Assembly (NCBI GenBank): GCA_905182985.1
Contig: CAJJDN010000033.1
Location: 118,233 to 182,232, forward strand
Length of the DNA: 64,000 nt
Source: Paramecium sonneborni
Lineage: Eukaryota > Ciliophora > Oligohymenophorea > Peniculida > Parameciidae
Direction: 5' to 3'
Shown: in pieces, positions 36,678 through 48,442 of the stretch
How positions within the stretch are numbered: position 1 is the stretch's first letter
Layout: each line of letters opens with the position of its first letter
Notes under the pieces: generated by a model
The model's input: the letters and a program-made list of their open reading frames with translations, nothing else
Database searches by the model: none
What the model was told of the DNA's origin: nothing
Made by a program: the position numbers and the translations under genes

Positions 36678-37079
36678 ATGAATTTCGATGAAGCTTCTTA
36701 ATCTTCACTCCATACTTATAGAGTCAAAACTCGTCAATAATAAAAGGGCATTTAACCTTGTATTCAAAAATCAAAAAGAAAATATAGTCATATTTCTCCA
36801 GATAGAAAGACTTAGTTAATTTCTCTTGTGCTTGATAAAAAACTTAGAATCAAAGATGTATATATTTATAAATATTACTTGCATTAGGCAGCTATAATTT
36901 GTAGTTTAAATTACTCCACAGCCAAAACCATTCTGTATACTTTGAGACATAGACCACCTAAGTAAGCCTTATTTAAATCAATTTCAAATTCAAGAAAGCC
37001 AAAACTCATAATGAAAATTCTTATTAAAGGCAAACTTGTGAATGAATATGATTTTTATGCAAAATCGCTTCAGAGCTGA
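36678..37079 (+). CDS. small helix-turn-helix protein, 123 aa (paralog B)
   Basis: Two exons, 30-nt intron 36858-36887. The core is KRKYSHISPDRKTQLISLVL then IKDAAIICSLNYSTAKTILYTLR, closely matching the minus-strand gene at 32572-32974 in spacing and in intron position. After the HTH come Pro/Lys/Arg-rich residues and a short C-terminus ending in KSLQS. An identical copy appears at 37798-38199 inside the N-joined repeat and should not be counted as a third gene. The protein is likely nuclear and DNA-binding by fold; nothing shows its target. The intron is a multiple of three and has no TGA in frame. Confidence 0.7.
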
Positions 37080-37797
37080 AGTGTATTAATTACATCTCAT
37101 GTATATAAATCTTATTAAATTGACATTTATTGTCATTGTAAAAGTTCAGAGTCATATTTTTATAATACCATTTTCAGTTCGGATTTTAAAATTCTTATCG
37201 AAAACTCAATAAAATTATGCATGTAAATTACTGTATTTAAAGAGATGTTCATCAAATTAATTCTTTCTCAGATTTCAGAATTTCATAAATTACACTCTGC
37301 ATCTAAGTTCCTGTATGTGTGCCATTCATTCCATCATTAAATAAATATGGCAAAATCAAGTTAGACAGTGGAGATGGACAAAAATATAAACAATCTTTTT
37401 AGAATCATACATATATTAAATTATTATTTTTATCATCCTCATATGACACTATTTCCGAAATTGATACTATTTTCTATTACTTGATAAAATATTTTGAAAA
37501 GATGCCGTATATTTTACAATCACATTTAAACAAAATTAAATTAAAATTCATAAATTTATTAATTCTAATTAAAGACTGCCTAAATGCAATTACAAATTAT
37601 TTCAAATGTTAGAAAAATTAAATAAATCTTATAATGCAATAGATAGAGCTAATAAAGGCTTTTATCTAATAATAATTTTAAGATCTTAACAAATACAATG
37701 TATCTTACTTTCTGATAATCTCAAAGTTTTTCTTCATGTANTTGAGGAAAATTATTTAAAAAATCTTTTTTTAACACATCTAATTTCAAGAATCGTG

Positions 37798-38199
37798 ATG
37801 AATTTCGATGAAGCTTCTTAATCTTCACTCCATACTTATAGAGTCAAAACTCGTCAATAATAAAAGGGCATTTAACCTTGTATTCAAAAATCAAAAAGAA
37901 AATATAGTCATATTTCTCCAGATAGAAAGACTTAGTTAATTTCTCTTGTGCTTGATAAAAAACTTAGAATCAAAGATGTATATATTTATAAATATTACTT
38001 GCATTAGGCAGCTATAATTTGTAGTTTAAATTACTCCACAGCCAAAACCATTCTGTATACTTTGAGACATAGACCACCTAAGTAAGCCTTATTTAAATCA
38101 ATTTCAAATTCAAGAAAGCCAAAACTCATAATGAAAATTCTTATTAAAGGCAAACTTGTGAATGAATATGATTTTTATGCAAAATCGCTTCAGAGCTGA
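37798..38199 (+). CDS. duplicate copy of HTH paralog B (assembly repeat)
   Basis: Base-for-base copy of the gene at 36678-37079, shifted by 1120 bases, within the second arm of the repeat joined by the N at 37741. It carries the same intron (37978-38007). It most likely does not exist as a separate gene. Confidence 0.6.
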
Positions 38200-38860
38200 A
38201 GTGTATTAATTACATCTCATGTATATAAATCTTATTAAATTGACATTTATTGTCATTGTAAAAGTTCAGAGTCATATTTTTATAATACCATTTTCAGTTC
38301 GGATTTTAAAATTCTTATCGAAAACTCAATAAAATTATGCATGTAAATTACTGTATTTAAAGAGATGTTCATCAAATTAATTCTTTCTCAGATTTCAGAA
38401 TTTCATAAATTACACTCTGCATCTAAGTTCCTGTATGTGTGCCATTCATTCCATCATTAAATAAATATGGCAAAATCAAGTTAGACAGTGGAGATGGACA
38501 AAAATATAAACAATCTTTTTAGAATCATACATATATTAAATTATTATTTTTATCATCCTCATATGACACTATTTCCGAAATTGATACTATTTTCTATTAC
38601 TTGATAAAATATTTTGAAAAGATGCCGTATATTTTACAATCACATTTAAACAAAATTAAATTAAAATTCATAAATTTATTAATTCTAATTAAAGACTGCC
38701 TAAATGCAATTACAAATTATTTCAAATGTTAGAAAAATTAAATAAATCTTATAATGCAATAGATAGAGCTAATAAAGGCTTTTATCTAATAATAATTTTA
38801 AGATCTTAACAAATACAATGTATCTTACTTTCTGATAATCTCAAAGTTTTTCTTCATGTA

Positions 38861-39772
38861 TTATAACTAAAAAATGCTACAACATAACAGATTAACAATT
38901 AAAAAAATATTTTTTAACAAATAAAGTTGTATTAGTAGTTATCATCAATATTTAAATATTTTGGCAAAAACAGTCTCATAATTTATTTAAATATAAAGAA
39001 ATTAAACATTTATAAAGTTATTGGGCCAATAATTTGAATTTAAGCTTTTCTGTTTCAATTTTATTCGGTTTAAAATATCAAGAAAAATTAGTGAAGAAAT
39101 AAGTCCCTTTCTGTTGTTAACTATAAATTTATTTTTAGAAATTCTTAAGTATAGAATAAATTGAATTATGGAATAATGAATTATGTAGCATACTCTCTTA
39201 AAATAATTAATTATTTTTAATATGGCCTAGATTTAATTTATTAATACTTAGAAATTTTAGGATTTTTAATAAATTGAGATAAGAAATCTTTTTGTTGGTC
39301 GAAGCTCAGCCTTTCTAAATTTTTGCATCGATATTTTAAAATATGTTTAAATCTAAAAACTAAATTTCTATAATAAATTGTCCTTATCAAAAAACTATAA
39401 TATATAAGTATGTAAAGATGAAAAAAAAAAATTATACAAAGAAATAATGTAAGTAATATAGATACCTACTAAATTTAATGATTGATACTAATTTAAAAGC
39501 TTGTATAGTAAAATATAAGGATATATAACAAAGTAAGTTTCTATAAATAATTTAATGATAGAGTCTCTTCAAAATCTTCTTGTTATAAAGAAGAGAATTA
39601 TAAATTAAAAAAATTTAGAATTTATTTAAAGTTTTTGTTAAAGATTGTGAGACCTTAGAGGCATAATTTTGAAATTAATGAAGATTATCATTATTTTATT
39701 TAGTTTTTTATGATTTATAACTTTATTATAAAACAATCAATTTGACAAAATATAAATATTGAGATTATTAAT
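38861..39772. other. no gene seen upstream of MAP kinase
   Basis: About 900 bases of A/T-rich DNA with only short open stretches. The last few hundred bases should hold the promoter of the MAP kinase gene. A-run at 39419-39430. No recognisable element. Confidence 0.45.
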
Positions 39773-41220
39773 ATGATTATAGAATCAAATGTGCCTTAAA
39801 AGATTATAGATTTATACAAACCTTACAAAAAATAGTTTGAAAGTGTTAAACATGTTCTACAAGGTCATACATTTTATTTAGATTAAAGATATATGCCTAT
39901 TGATATAAGTGATTATTTGTTTATAAAATCAGTTGGTTAAGGTGCTTATGGTTGTGTAATACAAGCAATTGACAAATTAACAAATAAGCCAGTTGCAATA
40001 AAAAAGATAGAAAGAACATTCAATCATCGTTTGTTTGCAAAGAGAACTTTAAGGGAATTGAAAATATTAAGATTAATAAGGCATGATAATGTATAAAAGA
40101 TAATTCTATAAAAAAGGTTGTAGACTTAAAATAAGTCTTATTACCTCCAAGTCGTGAAGAATTTGAAGATGTTTATATGGTGATGGATTTATTAGAAGCA
40201 GATTTATCATAAGTTATAAAAAGTGATTCTGTATTAAACGATGATCATATGCGACTATTTATTTATTAAGTGTTGAGAGGTTTAAAATATTTACATTCAG
40301 CTGGCATTTTACACAGAGATTTAGTGAGAATAATATTTATTTATTTTAGAAACCAAGAAATTTATTATTAAATAGAAGTTGTGATGTGAAGATATGCGAT
40401 TTTGGTTTAGGTAGAGCAATAGCAGAAAAAATTTAAAATAATATAATGATGACATATTATGTTGAAACTAGATGGTATAGAGCTCCAGAATTATTAATTG
40501 GGTATCAGAATTACAATTCAGCTGGTAATTATATGATTCTTAAATTTCAGTGGATATATGGTCTGTTGGTTGTATATTAGCTGAAATGATCCTTAGAAGA
40601 CCTTTTTTAAGAGGGGATTCTACTAAACATTAGATCAAAGTGATTTTTGAATTATTAGGAACTCCTAATGAACAATATATTCAATCTTTTCCAGATTTGA
40701 AAGTATAATAAAATTTAAGAAAAATCATTCAAGAATATGGTCATCAAAACGGTATAGGATTAAATTAAATTTTTGGACACATAAATTAAGATCGTATAAT
40801 AACATTGTATACATATATAGTTCTGGATTTATTGAAAAGTCTATTAAAATTTGATCATCGAGATCGTTTAACAGCTTCTTAAGCTTTAAAACATTCCTAT
40901 CTATAAGTTTTACATAGTGAAGAAGACGAAGTAAATGAGTAATCCATATTTTATTTTAGCCAATATCTTTCCCTGTAAATCCTTTGGAATTCGAATTTGA
41001 AAAATATGAATTGACTAAAGAATAATTGAAAGGTAGATAATTTCTATATTAACTATTTATAGATATGCTTTATGAAGAGATTTTACTTTATCATTTTTCA
41101 GAATTTAGAAATTAGTATTTCTAAAAACTATAAACTGGATAATCATTAATTAGCCATATAATTAATAATGATAATGCTCGAATAATTGATCCAAATGCTG
41201 ATGATGATTTTGAATAATGA
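39773..41220 (+). CDS. MAP kinase (CMGC), TxY variant TYY
   Basis: 427 residues from seven exons (introns 40091-40116, 40324-40349, 40525-40550, 40794-40820, 40931-40959, 41033-41062). Motifs: GQGAYGCV Gly loop, PVAIKKIE Lys, [41 protein letters not shown] and the MAPK C-terminal YEEI...YH. The activation loop reads [14 protein letters not shown], so the TxY pair has Tyr as the middle residue instead of Glu, Pro, Gly or Asp. Without introns the kinase is in pieces, which confirms them. MAP kinases act in growth and stress signalling in cytosol and nucleus. Confidence 0.92.
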
Positions 41221-41319
41221 CCAATGAATAAAATTTTTTTTGTAATATAATATACAATCATTCAGTATGATAATTTTAATTACAAATAAGGTACGCAATA
41301 TATTTAATTAAAGGAATTT

Positions 41320-43588
41320 ATGAATAATCAACAATAATTACCAAAAACTCTTTAAGAATTAGATATTGATACTAAAGAATTGAGTAAAAGAATTAAAGCT
41401 TTATAAAATTGGAAAGCTGTCCTTTCTATATTTTAATCAGAGATATTTACACCAGAGATATTAATACATTATTTTATGGCTACTTTCAATGAAGCAGGAC
41501 CTCATTAATATTTAACAAATAGATTGTATCATATGCCTAAAAAATTCATTGAATATTACATTCCATAATTTGTGTAAAAAGATATGTATAAATTAGATAT
41601 ATGGTTGTCAAAAATGGGTCTTAAAGTATGGAAACATTTTTAGAATCTTTAAGTTCCTTAAGCATTTCAAATTATTTTAAGATACTTTGGTGTTTAATTG
41701 CCTATTCTTAAGACGAAAAAAAGAATAGTAAAACATATTCTAAATTGGAAGCCTTTTAAAGAGTAAATTTGTATTCAATTCTTTAAGCGATTGGAAAAAC
41801 AGATGATAAATGGTGCTCTAACTGTCAATAATGAGTAAATTGAATAAAATAAAGATAATTAATTGTTTTAGGAGAGTATATTGTTTTTATTAATTTTAGA
41901 ATTAATGAAACAATGCATTGAAAAAGAATTTAGATCTTATTACATGATATTTCATGATAGATTTATCATTCAAATGATTTAATTATCCTTGATTCTAAAA
42001 TCAATTGAAACTTAAAACAGAAAAAATTTTCTGCTTAGTTAAATTTAAAAGGGTAATAGTGCAATAAATAGAATGATAAAGATGAATAAAGAATTAGCTT
42101 ATTATAGAGGTATAATTATACCATTTGAAAGAGATCATGAAATGACTGAGGCATCTAATTTAGTATTTTTTACATTTAAAATTAAAAGATGGTACATATC
42201 TGTGAAGAAGGAGCAGCTTGTTTTAATACAAAAACTAGAGTTCCTTATAGAATTGTAATAGAAACCATAAGTATTAATGAATAACAAGAAAAGATTGATT
42301 CAATCATTTTAAGTGAAAATGATATTTTGAATGATACTGAGGATTTTATATAAATGGATGTACCTAACAATTTAGAAGAAAAAATGAAATAACTAACACA
42401 TGAAAAATAGTAGGATATTGCTTTTAATTAATTAATAAAATATGATAGTTAGAGTTCTAGCTTTAAAGATTTTGATGATTTAAACAATTAAATTCTAAGT
42501 TTAAATCTTACTAAAAGAAGGAGTAGTTCTTGGTCAGATACTGAAAATTCATAAATATCTGAAGAACGTTAAGAAATAATAAGTCCTTAAAAAAGTAAAG
42601 ATTTAGAAGACGGATTATCTTAAGTAAGTTCTGATTAATAATTGCCCACATTAAGTGTTAGTGTGATAGAATAAGATTTATAAATTTCTGATTTACTATA
42701 ATCACCAAAATAATAGACTTAATCAGTAAGTTATATTCAGAATAAAACAAATTCTAAGTTGAATCCATGGGGAGAAGACTGGTAAGATAAATTTTAAAGA
42801 ATAAAATAATAATCAATATTTAAGAATTTTGATTCATTAAGGATTAGAGTTATAATGGTTAAGGGAGGTGATGATTTAAGACAGGAATTATTGATTATGC
42901 AGGTTATTTAAAAAATGAATGAAATATTTAGATCTGCTCAATTGAATCTATATTTAAAACCTTATGAAATAATTGTTGTGTCTGAAAACTCTGGAATTTT
43001 AGGTAAATAGTATTGATTTATTTGATAGAATTTGTTTAGAATACAATATCAATGGATGGACTAAAGAAATATTTGGTTAAATAAAAATTAACTATGCTTT
43101 AATTTTATAAATAATATTTTGATTCTGAATTTTATTAAGCTTAAAAGAATTTTGTAGAAAGTTTAGCAGGATATTCTTTACTTTGTTATATTTTATAAAT
43201 TAAGGATAGACATAACGGAAATATTTTAGTAGATAATTAAGGACATATAATTCATATTGATTTTGGATTTGCACTTTCAATTTCACCTGGAAATGCTGGA
43301 TTTGAAAGTGCACCATTTAAAATGACAAAAGATTATTTAGAAATTATGGATAATAAAAATTCAAGCATGTTTGAATATTTTAGAAGATTAATGTTTAGTG
43401 GATTTATGGAAATTAGAAAATATTGCGCATCAATATTTTAAATTATTGAAATTATGATGGAAAAGAGTAATTTTAATTGTTTTCGATTTTTTGAATTTAC
43501 AGAATTTAAATCACGTTTTTTGTTGAATAAAACAGAGTTAGAAGTATATAACAATTAAATAAATTTACTAGTGTCGATAAAAAATTGA
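41320..43588 (+). CDS. phosphatidylinositol 4-kinase, type III beta-like
   Basis: 738 residues in three exons (introns 42163-42188 and 43003-43028). The N-terminal 230 residues are helical, consistent with the lipid-kinase unique region. Then ACFNTKTRVPYRIVIET gives the RVPY/VE strand of PI4Ks; a Ser/Gln-rich insert follows; VKGGDDLRQELLIMQ carries the ATP-binding Lys; KDRHNGNILV is the catalytic loop and IHIDFGFALS the metal-binding DFG. The C-terminus FFEFTEFKSRFLLNKTELEV fits PI4KB. The enzyme makes PI4P on the Golgi. TRS120, the PI4P-producing kinase and the V-ATPase factor are all in this window but far apart, so no operon-like link is implied. Confidence 0.9.
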
Positions 43589-43772
43589 CAAATTGATTTA
43601 AATGAGCATTGAAGATTCTCATACTAAACTTTATGATTAATTCCAATATCTAACTAATGGGATATATCATTGAGAATTATTATATAATCGACAGTGATTA
43701 ATTTGTATAAAAAACTAATATCATAACTATTTATGAATGTGATCATATATAAATCATTTATAATATATCTAA

Positions 43773-46312
43773 ATGTATATCATTTAGTGGTGGTTTGTAC
43801 TTTTATCATTAATCTTCATGGTGTAATCATAAAGTTGCTTAAATTCCTCTGGATAATAAGTAGATTGGTGGTTTATATTAAAAATGCCAAGAAGTAGTAG
43901 TGAGGATTGGTCAGGTAATTTATGATTTTGATATAAGGTTTGGAATACTTTTATTGTGATAGTGTAAATGATTGTAAGGAATTCCTATTACAAGAGGATA
44001 ATTTGGATATGAGTGATTCTGCACTAATGAAAACAATTAAAACGATTGATTTTACAGATACAAACGTAGTTAGTATGTTATGGAGTGATTAACCTTAAAA
44101 AGATGTTACTTATTCTAATCATGCACATTCTAAGGGAATAATGAGTGCAAGATTAGGAGGTGATTAAAAAGCATTTATAATCGCTCATTCAACACCAAGA
44201 TTTCCTAAATTAAATGATGAATATAAGTAAATATAAATATATAATTAGTATTGATGATAAAGTAAATAATAATTTTGTTAAAAATGGATAACATTTCTTA
44301 TGTTTATCAACAACAACCAATGATATTAATGATTATTTAGCATATCAATATTATTTAGCAGAAATTTAGATTTATAAAGTTAGTGCTACACCTGGAAGAA
44401 ATTTTAAGAATAATTATCAAAATCTTTTTTTATTATGGTCATCAAAAAAACCAGGGAGAGGAGAACCACATTACAATTATATCCGATTTGTAAAAAAAAA
44501 TATTTAAATAAGATAGATGATTTTTATAGTAAAGTATCTTTTCTTACTAGAAGTTCATCAAATTTTTAAATTTATTCAAAAAATTAAAAATTTGAATAAG
44601 ATTTCTATGCTGAAATTGTAGCTCCTGATCTAAAATAAGATCTAATTATGGAGACTTGGGTGAGAAAAAGAGCTGATAAAGGATTAGATAAACCAGAATG
44701 CACAAAATTATTTAAAACATCTTCTAATGAATAAGTACAATTTTAAGGAAAGAAAAATAATTAAGATATTACATTCACATATCTCTACACAAAAGATCAT
44801 TCAAAATATGGAATAACCCTTCCTAAAGATTCTAAAGATTCCTCCTACATCTCAATAAATTATTCAAATCCTTCTTTAAAAGGATAAATATTTACAAATA
44901 TTCACAATGTTAGAATAAAAGAAAATTAATATTAAAATGAAGATGATATTACTAATACTGATGATGAAGAAATTGTAGATAATAATACAGATGATGAATT
45001 TCTTAGGAGAAAAAGAAAAAGGGATTACTCTGAAGATGATATTCNTTATTGTGATAGTGTAAATGATTGTAAGGAATTCCTATTACAAGAGGATAATTTG
45101 GATATGAGTGATTCTGCACTAATGAAAACAATTAAAACGATTGATTTTACAGATACAAACGTAGTTAGTATGTTATGGAGTGATTAACCTTAAAAAGATG
45201 TTACTTATTCTAATCATGCACATTCTAAGGGAATAATGAGTGCAAGATTAGGAGGTGATTAAAAAGCATTTATAATCGCTCATTCAACACCAAGATTTCC
45301 TAAATTAAATGATGAATATAAGTAAATATAAATATATAATTAGTATTGATGATAAAGTAAATAATAATTTTGTTAAAAATGGATAACATTTCTTATGTTT
45401 ATCAACAACAACCAATGATATTAATGATTATTTAGCATATCAATATTATTTAGCAGAAATTTAGATTTATAAAGTTAGTGCTACACCTGGAAGAAATTTT
45501 AAGAATAATTATCAAAATCTTTTTTTATTATGGTCATCAAAAAAACCAGGGAGAGGAGAACCACATTACAATTATATCCGATTTGTAAAAAAAAATATTT
45601 AAATAAGATAGATGATTTTTATAGTAAAGTATCTTTTCTTACTAGAAGTTCATCAAATTTTTAAATTTATTCAAAAAATTAAAAATTTGAATAAGATTTC
45701 TATGCTGAAATTGTAGCTCCTGATCTAAAATAAGATCTAATTATGGAGACTTGGGTGAGAAAAAGAGCTGATAAAGGATTAGATAAACCAGAATGCACAA
45801 AATTATTTAAAACATCTTCTAATGAATAAGTACAATTTTAAGGAAAGAAAAATAATTAAGATATTACATTCACATATCTCTACACAAAAGATCATTCAAA
45901 ATATGGAATAACCCTTCCTAAAGATTCTAAAGATTCCTCCTACATCTCAATAAATTATTCAAATCCTTCTTTAAAAGGATAAATATTTACAAATATTCAC
46001 AATGTTAGAATAAAAGAAAATTAATATTAAAATGAAGATGATATTACTAATACTGATGATGAAGAAATTGTAGATAATAATACAGATGATGAATTTCTTA
46101 GGAGAAAAAGAAAAAGGGATTACTCTGAAGATGATATTCCTTAACAAAGAAAAAGAAAAATCGAAAAAAAAGTTAAATATGTATGTGTCAGTGATTTGAA
46201 TAGACAAGAATCATAATGGGAAAGAGGAGGACTTGTTTATTGCTTTTAGAATGATAATTTATGGAATCATATTAACAAAGCATTTATAGGGAAATAAATT
46301 TGTAAAGATTGA
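43773..46312 (+). CDS. deoxyribonuclease II (lysosomal acid DNase)
   Basis: After collapsing the N-joined repeat (43951-45044 = 45046-46139) and removing introns 43915-43937, 44227-44248 and 44490-44512, 458 codons remain. A signal peptide (MYIIQWWFVLLSLIFMVQS) precedes CLNSSGQQVDWWFILKMP, the DNase II start. GLEYFYCDS, HSKGIMSARLGGDQKAFIIA with HSTPRFP (catalytic His region) and DHSKYGI plus VCVSDLNRQESQW and GGLVYCFQNDNLW match the family. An acidic/basic insert (TDDEEIVDNNTDDE, then RRKRKRDYSE) sits before the last block and is unusual. The enzyme cuts DNA in acid compartments, fitting digestion of bacterial DNA in food vacuoles. As assembled, the frame also stays open through the N, adding a false 365-codon repeat. 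Confidence 0.88.
43951..46139. repeat. perfect 1094-bp tandem repeat joined by one N (in DNase II)
   Basis: Bases 43951-45044 are repeated at 45046-46139 with N at 45045. The unit plus N is 1095 bases, a multiple of three, so translation continues across it. The doubled segment includes both later introns, which argues against a biological in-gene duplication without any divergence. Confidence 0.9.
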
Positions 46313-46975
46313 AAACCTACATTTTTATATCATTTGATAAATATATTATAACAGCTCTATTACTTTTTAATATAATAATGAAAAAATTATTTTTAATATA
46401 ATTATATTTTCCAGTAAAATTTTCTTATAAAATTGATCTGACATACAAAATATAAATCATAAAACAGTGAAATTCAAAATTTTAAGAATATTGAAAGTAT
46501 GTTTCAAGATATATATCAATAAAATTTATCATTTTATAACAATAAGTCTAAAAGATTTAATTTCTTTAGTTCTAGTTAATCATTATTAACTTATTCTTAT
46601 TTTGTTTTATTCTTTAATTTGGTTAGGTAAATAGTCATTTTTGGTTAAATTCAACATGCCTTATTGTTGAAAAAATGATGAGACGAGAATTATTTTTTCT
46701 AGTTTTAGATACTAAATGTTCTTTCGTTAAATAATTAATTGTTGCAAAATAAAAAACAGTAAATCATATAGGGTAATATATAAACCTATATTAGTGATTT
46801 AAAGTATTAGAATTTAAATGGAAAAATAGGACTGTAAATTATTTTTACAAGTGTTATAAAATATATTTGAGTTTATGATTAACAAAGAGATGGATAACTA
46901 TAGGAAAATGATAATGAAGCATTAAAAAAATAAAATAATTTATTTTTTAATATTGAATAAATATTTTTTTAAATT
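46313..46975. other. no gene seen
   Basis: 660 bases, A/T-rich, between the DNase II stop and a small downstream gene. Contains short A-runs but no protein-like frame. Confidence 0.45.
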
Positions 46976-47392
46976 ATGTTTTGCTGCTCTAATGCAAAAA
47001 AGAAATCAGCGCAACCTACACAACTTAAACTAAATCGGAGTTAGAATTCGTTAGTAATGAGTTTTAATATTCTAGGATCAAACTTTGAATATTAATGATG
47101 AAGCTTTCACATTTCATACTACTATGTAAATCTAGCATATTAATACATTCTAAACTTATAAGGTTACTTAAGACTTTTAAACTATAAGGTATAGTGTAGT
47201 TTTATAAATAGGAGTAGCAGATCAAATAGTAGAGGGACTAGAAATAATGATCATGTTGCATAAACAGTTCTTATTAAACCATTAAGAAAGACTCCTTTTC
47301 TCACTTTCAACAAAAAAGGAACTGATAATACAACCAAATACTTATCTACAAAATAAGGATATACACTTCTTGTTACTAGAACTTCTCAATGA
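46976..47392 (+). CDS. small basic protein with N-terminal CC, 123 aa
   Basis: Three exons (introns 47054-47075 and 47189-47211). The product begins MFCCSNAKKKSAQPT, where the paired Cys near a basic cluster could be a palmitoylation site, continues with Thr/Gln-rich sequence, an SSRSNSRGTRN basic stretch and a Thr/Lys-rich end. No domain is recognised. It is convergent with the next gene, about 65 bases away. The frame and intron ends are clean, so the gene model is fairly good although the function is unknown. Confidence 0.55.
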
Positions 47393-47456
47393 ATTTTATC
47401 AGAATTTTTCCAATATTTGTGATTTTATTATTTATGGAAGATAATAGATTATTATA

Positions 47457-48382
47457 TCATTAAAACATACTGATTAATTCATTTTGCAATAAAATTTTTA
47501 ATTCATCTCTTGATTTTTAAGTTAATTAATTGTCATTAGAAAATCGCTCTATTATTTTATTAAAATCCTCACTTTTTCCTAAATCAATCAAAAACTTTTT
47601 TCCAATATTCAATAACTTTTAGCTTTAAATGAACTATAATATTTTGAATTTCGAAAATATCAATCTATATTCTTTTTCTTTATCTTCAATATCAATTTAA
47701 ATCTAACTTAAATGTATAAAAACATTTACCCATTTTTAATCTCTTTTTTCTTGATCCAAAATGAATTTTAATTTCTTGTTTATATATAAGATTATTCATT
47801 CATTAAAGTTTATAGGAAATAAATATTATCAACTTTTTCACTAGTTTTATTTAACCAAAAAGCTTCTAAAGTTTTCATATAGTATTAAAGATGTTTAATA
47901 CAAATCATATATACTTTTTATAGGTTTTATTATGATAGATTTAATTACACTAATGATTACTTGATGGTTAATTCACTTGAATAATCGTAAATTGGAATAA
48001 TAAAATGTTATTAATTATAGGTTAAACTTATATGTAATAAAGGTTATTAGTTAAATGTGAATGTGCCCTCCTATATCATTTAATTATTTGTTTATTCATT
48101 AATACTTCCTTAGTTTAATGAAATTATGTTATCGGCATCTGATTCTTTATTTTATAATTATTCTTCTAATTCATCATCAATATTTTAAGAAATGTTTTAG
48201 TTTGAATTTTCTTCATAACTGTATTCTGTTTTGATTTTGTTATCCTGATAATTAGGAACATTTAATTGATTTTAAAAGATTTTGTTTTATCTTAAAACTT
48301 TTTTTAACTTAGGTTTTTGTTGTTTTTGAATGGATGTATCATCAAAAGTAGTACATGCTACATATTTTAAGAGACTTTTCAT
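47457..48382 (-). CDS. hypothetical protein, 300 aa
   Basis: Two exons (intron 47707-47729). The N-terminal 110 residues are Lys/Gln-rich and acidic (ISQNIDDELEEQLQNKESD). Residues about 120-150 look like a beta strand region (TFTFNQQPLLHISLTYNQ), and the C-terminal half is helical and ends LKILLQNELISMFQ. No signal peptide, membrane segment or recognised domain. It is divergent from the MAK-like kinase, whose start is about 60 bases away, so the two probably share a promoter region. Confidence 0.55.
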
Positions 48383-48442
48383 GAAATGTAAATTTAGATA
48401 ATTGAATAATAATTACGTTAATATATTATTAATCAAAATAGA

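Larger units (their letters stand above)
36622..38860. repeat. perfect 1119-bp tandem repeat joined by one N
   Basis: Bases 36622-37740 reappear as 37742-38860 with a single N at 37741 between the arms and no difference seen. The arms contain the HTH gene and AT-rich noncoding DNA (about 650 bases after it without a gene). A perfect repeat bounded by one N is the pattern left when two overlapping contig ends are scaffolded without merging. Confidence 0.9.

Noticed and set aside
43657..43910. Alternative start of the DNase II gene at ATG 43657
   Set aside because: That frame lacks the family start; the frame from 43773 gives a signal peptide followed by the CLNSSGQQVDWWFILK block and fits a normal 23-nt intron.
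45971..46207. Minus-strand hydrophobic frame
   Set aside because: Antisense of the acidic insert of DNase II; A/T-rich reverse strands give Phe/Ile runs by composition.
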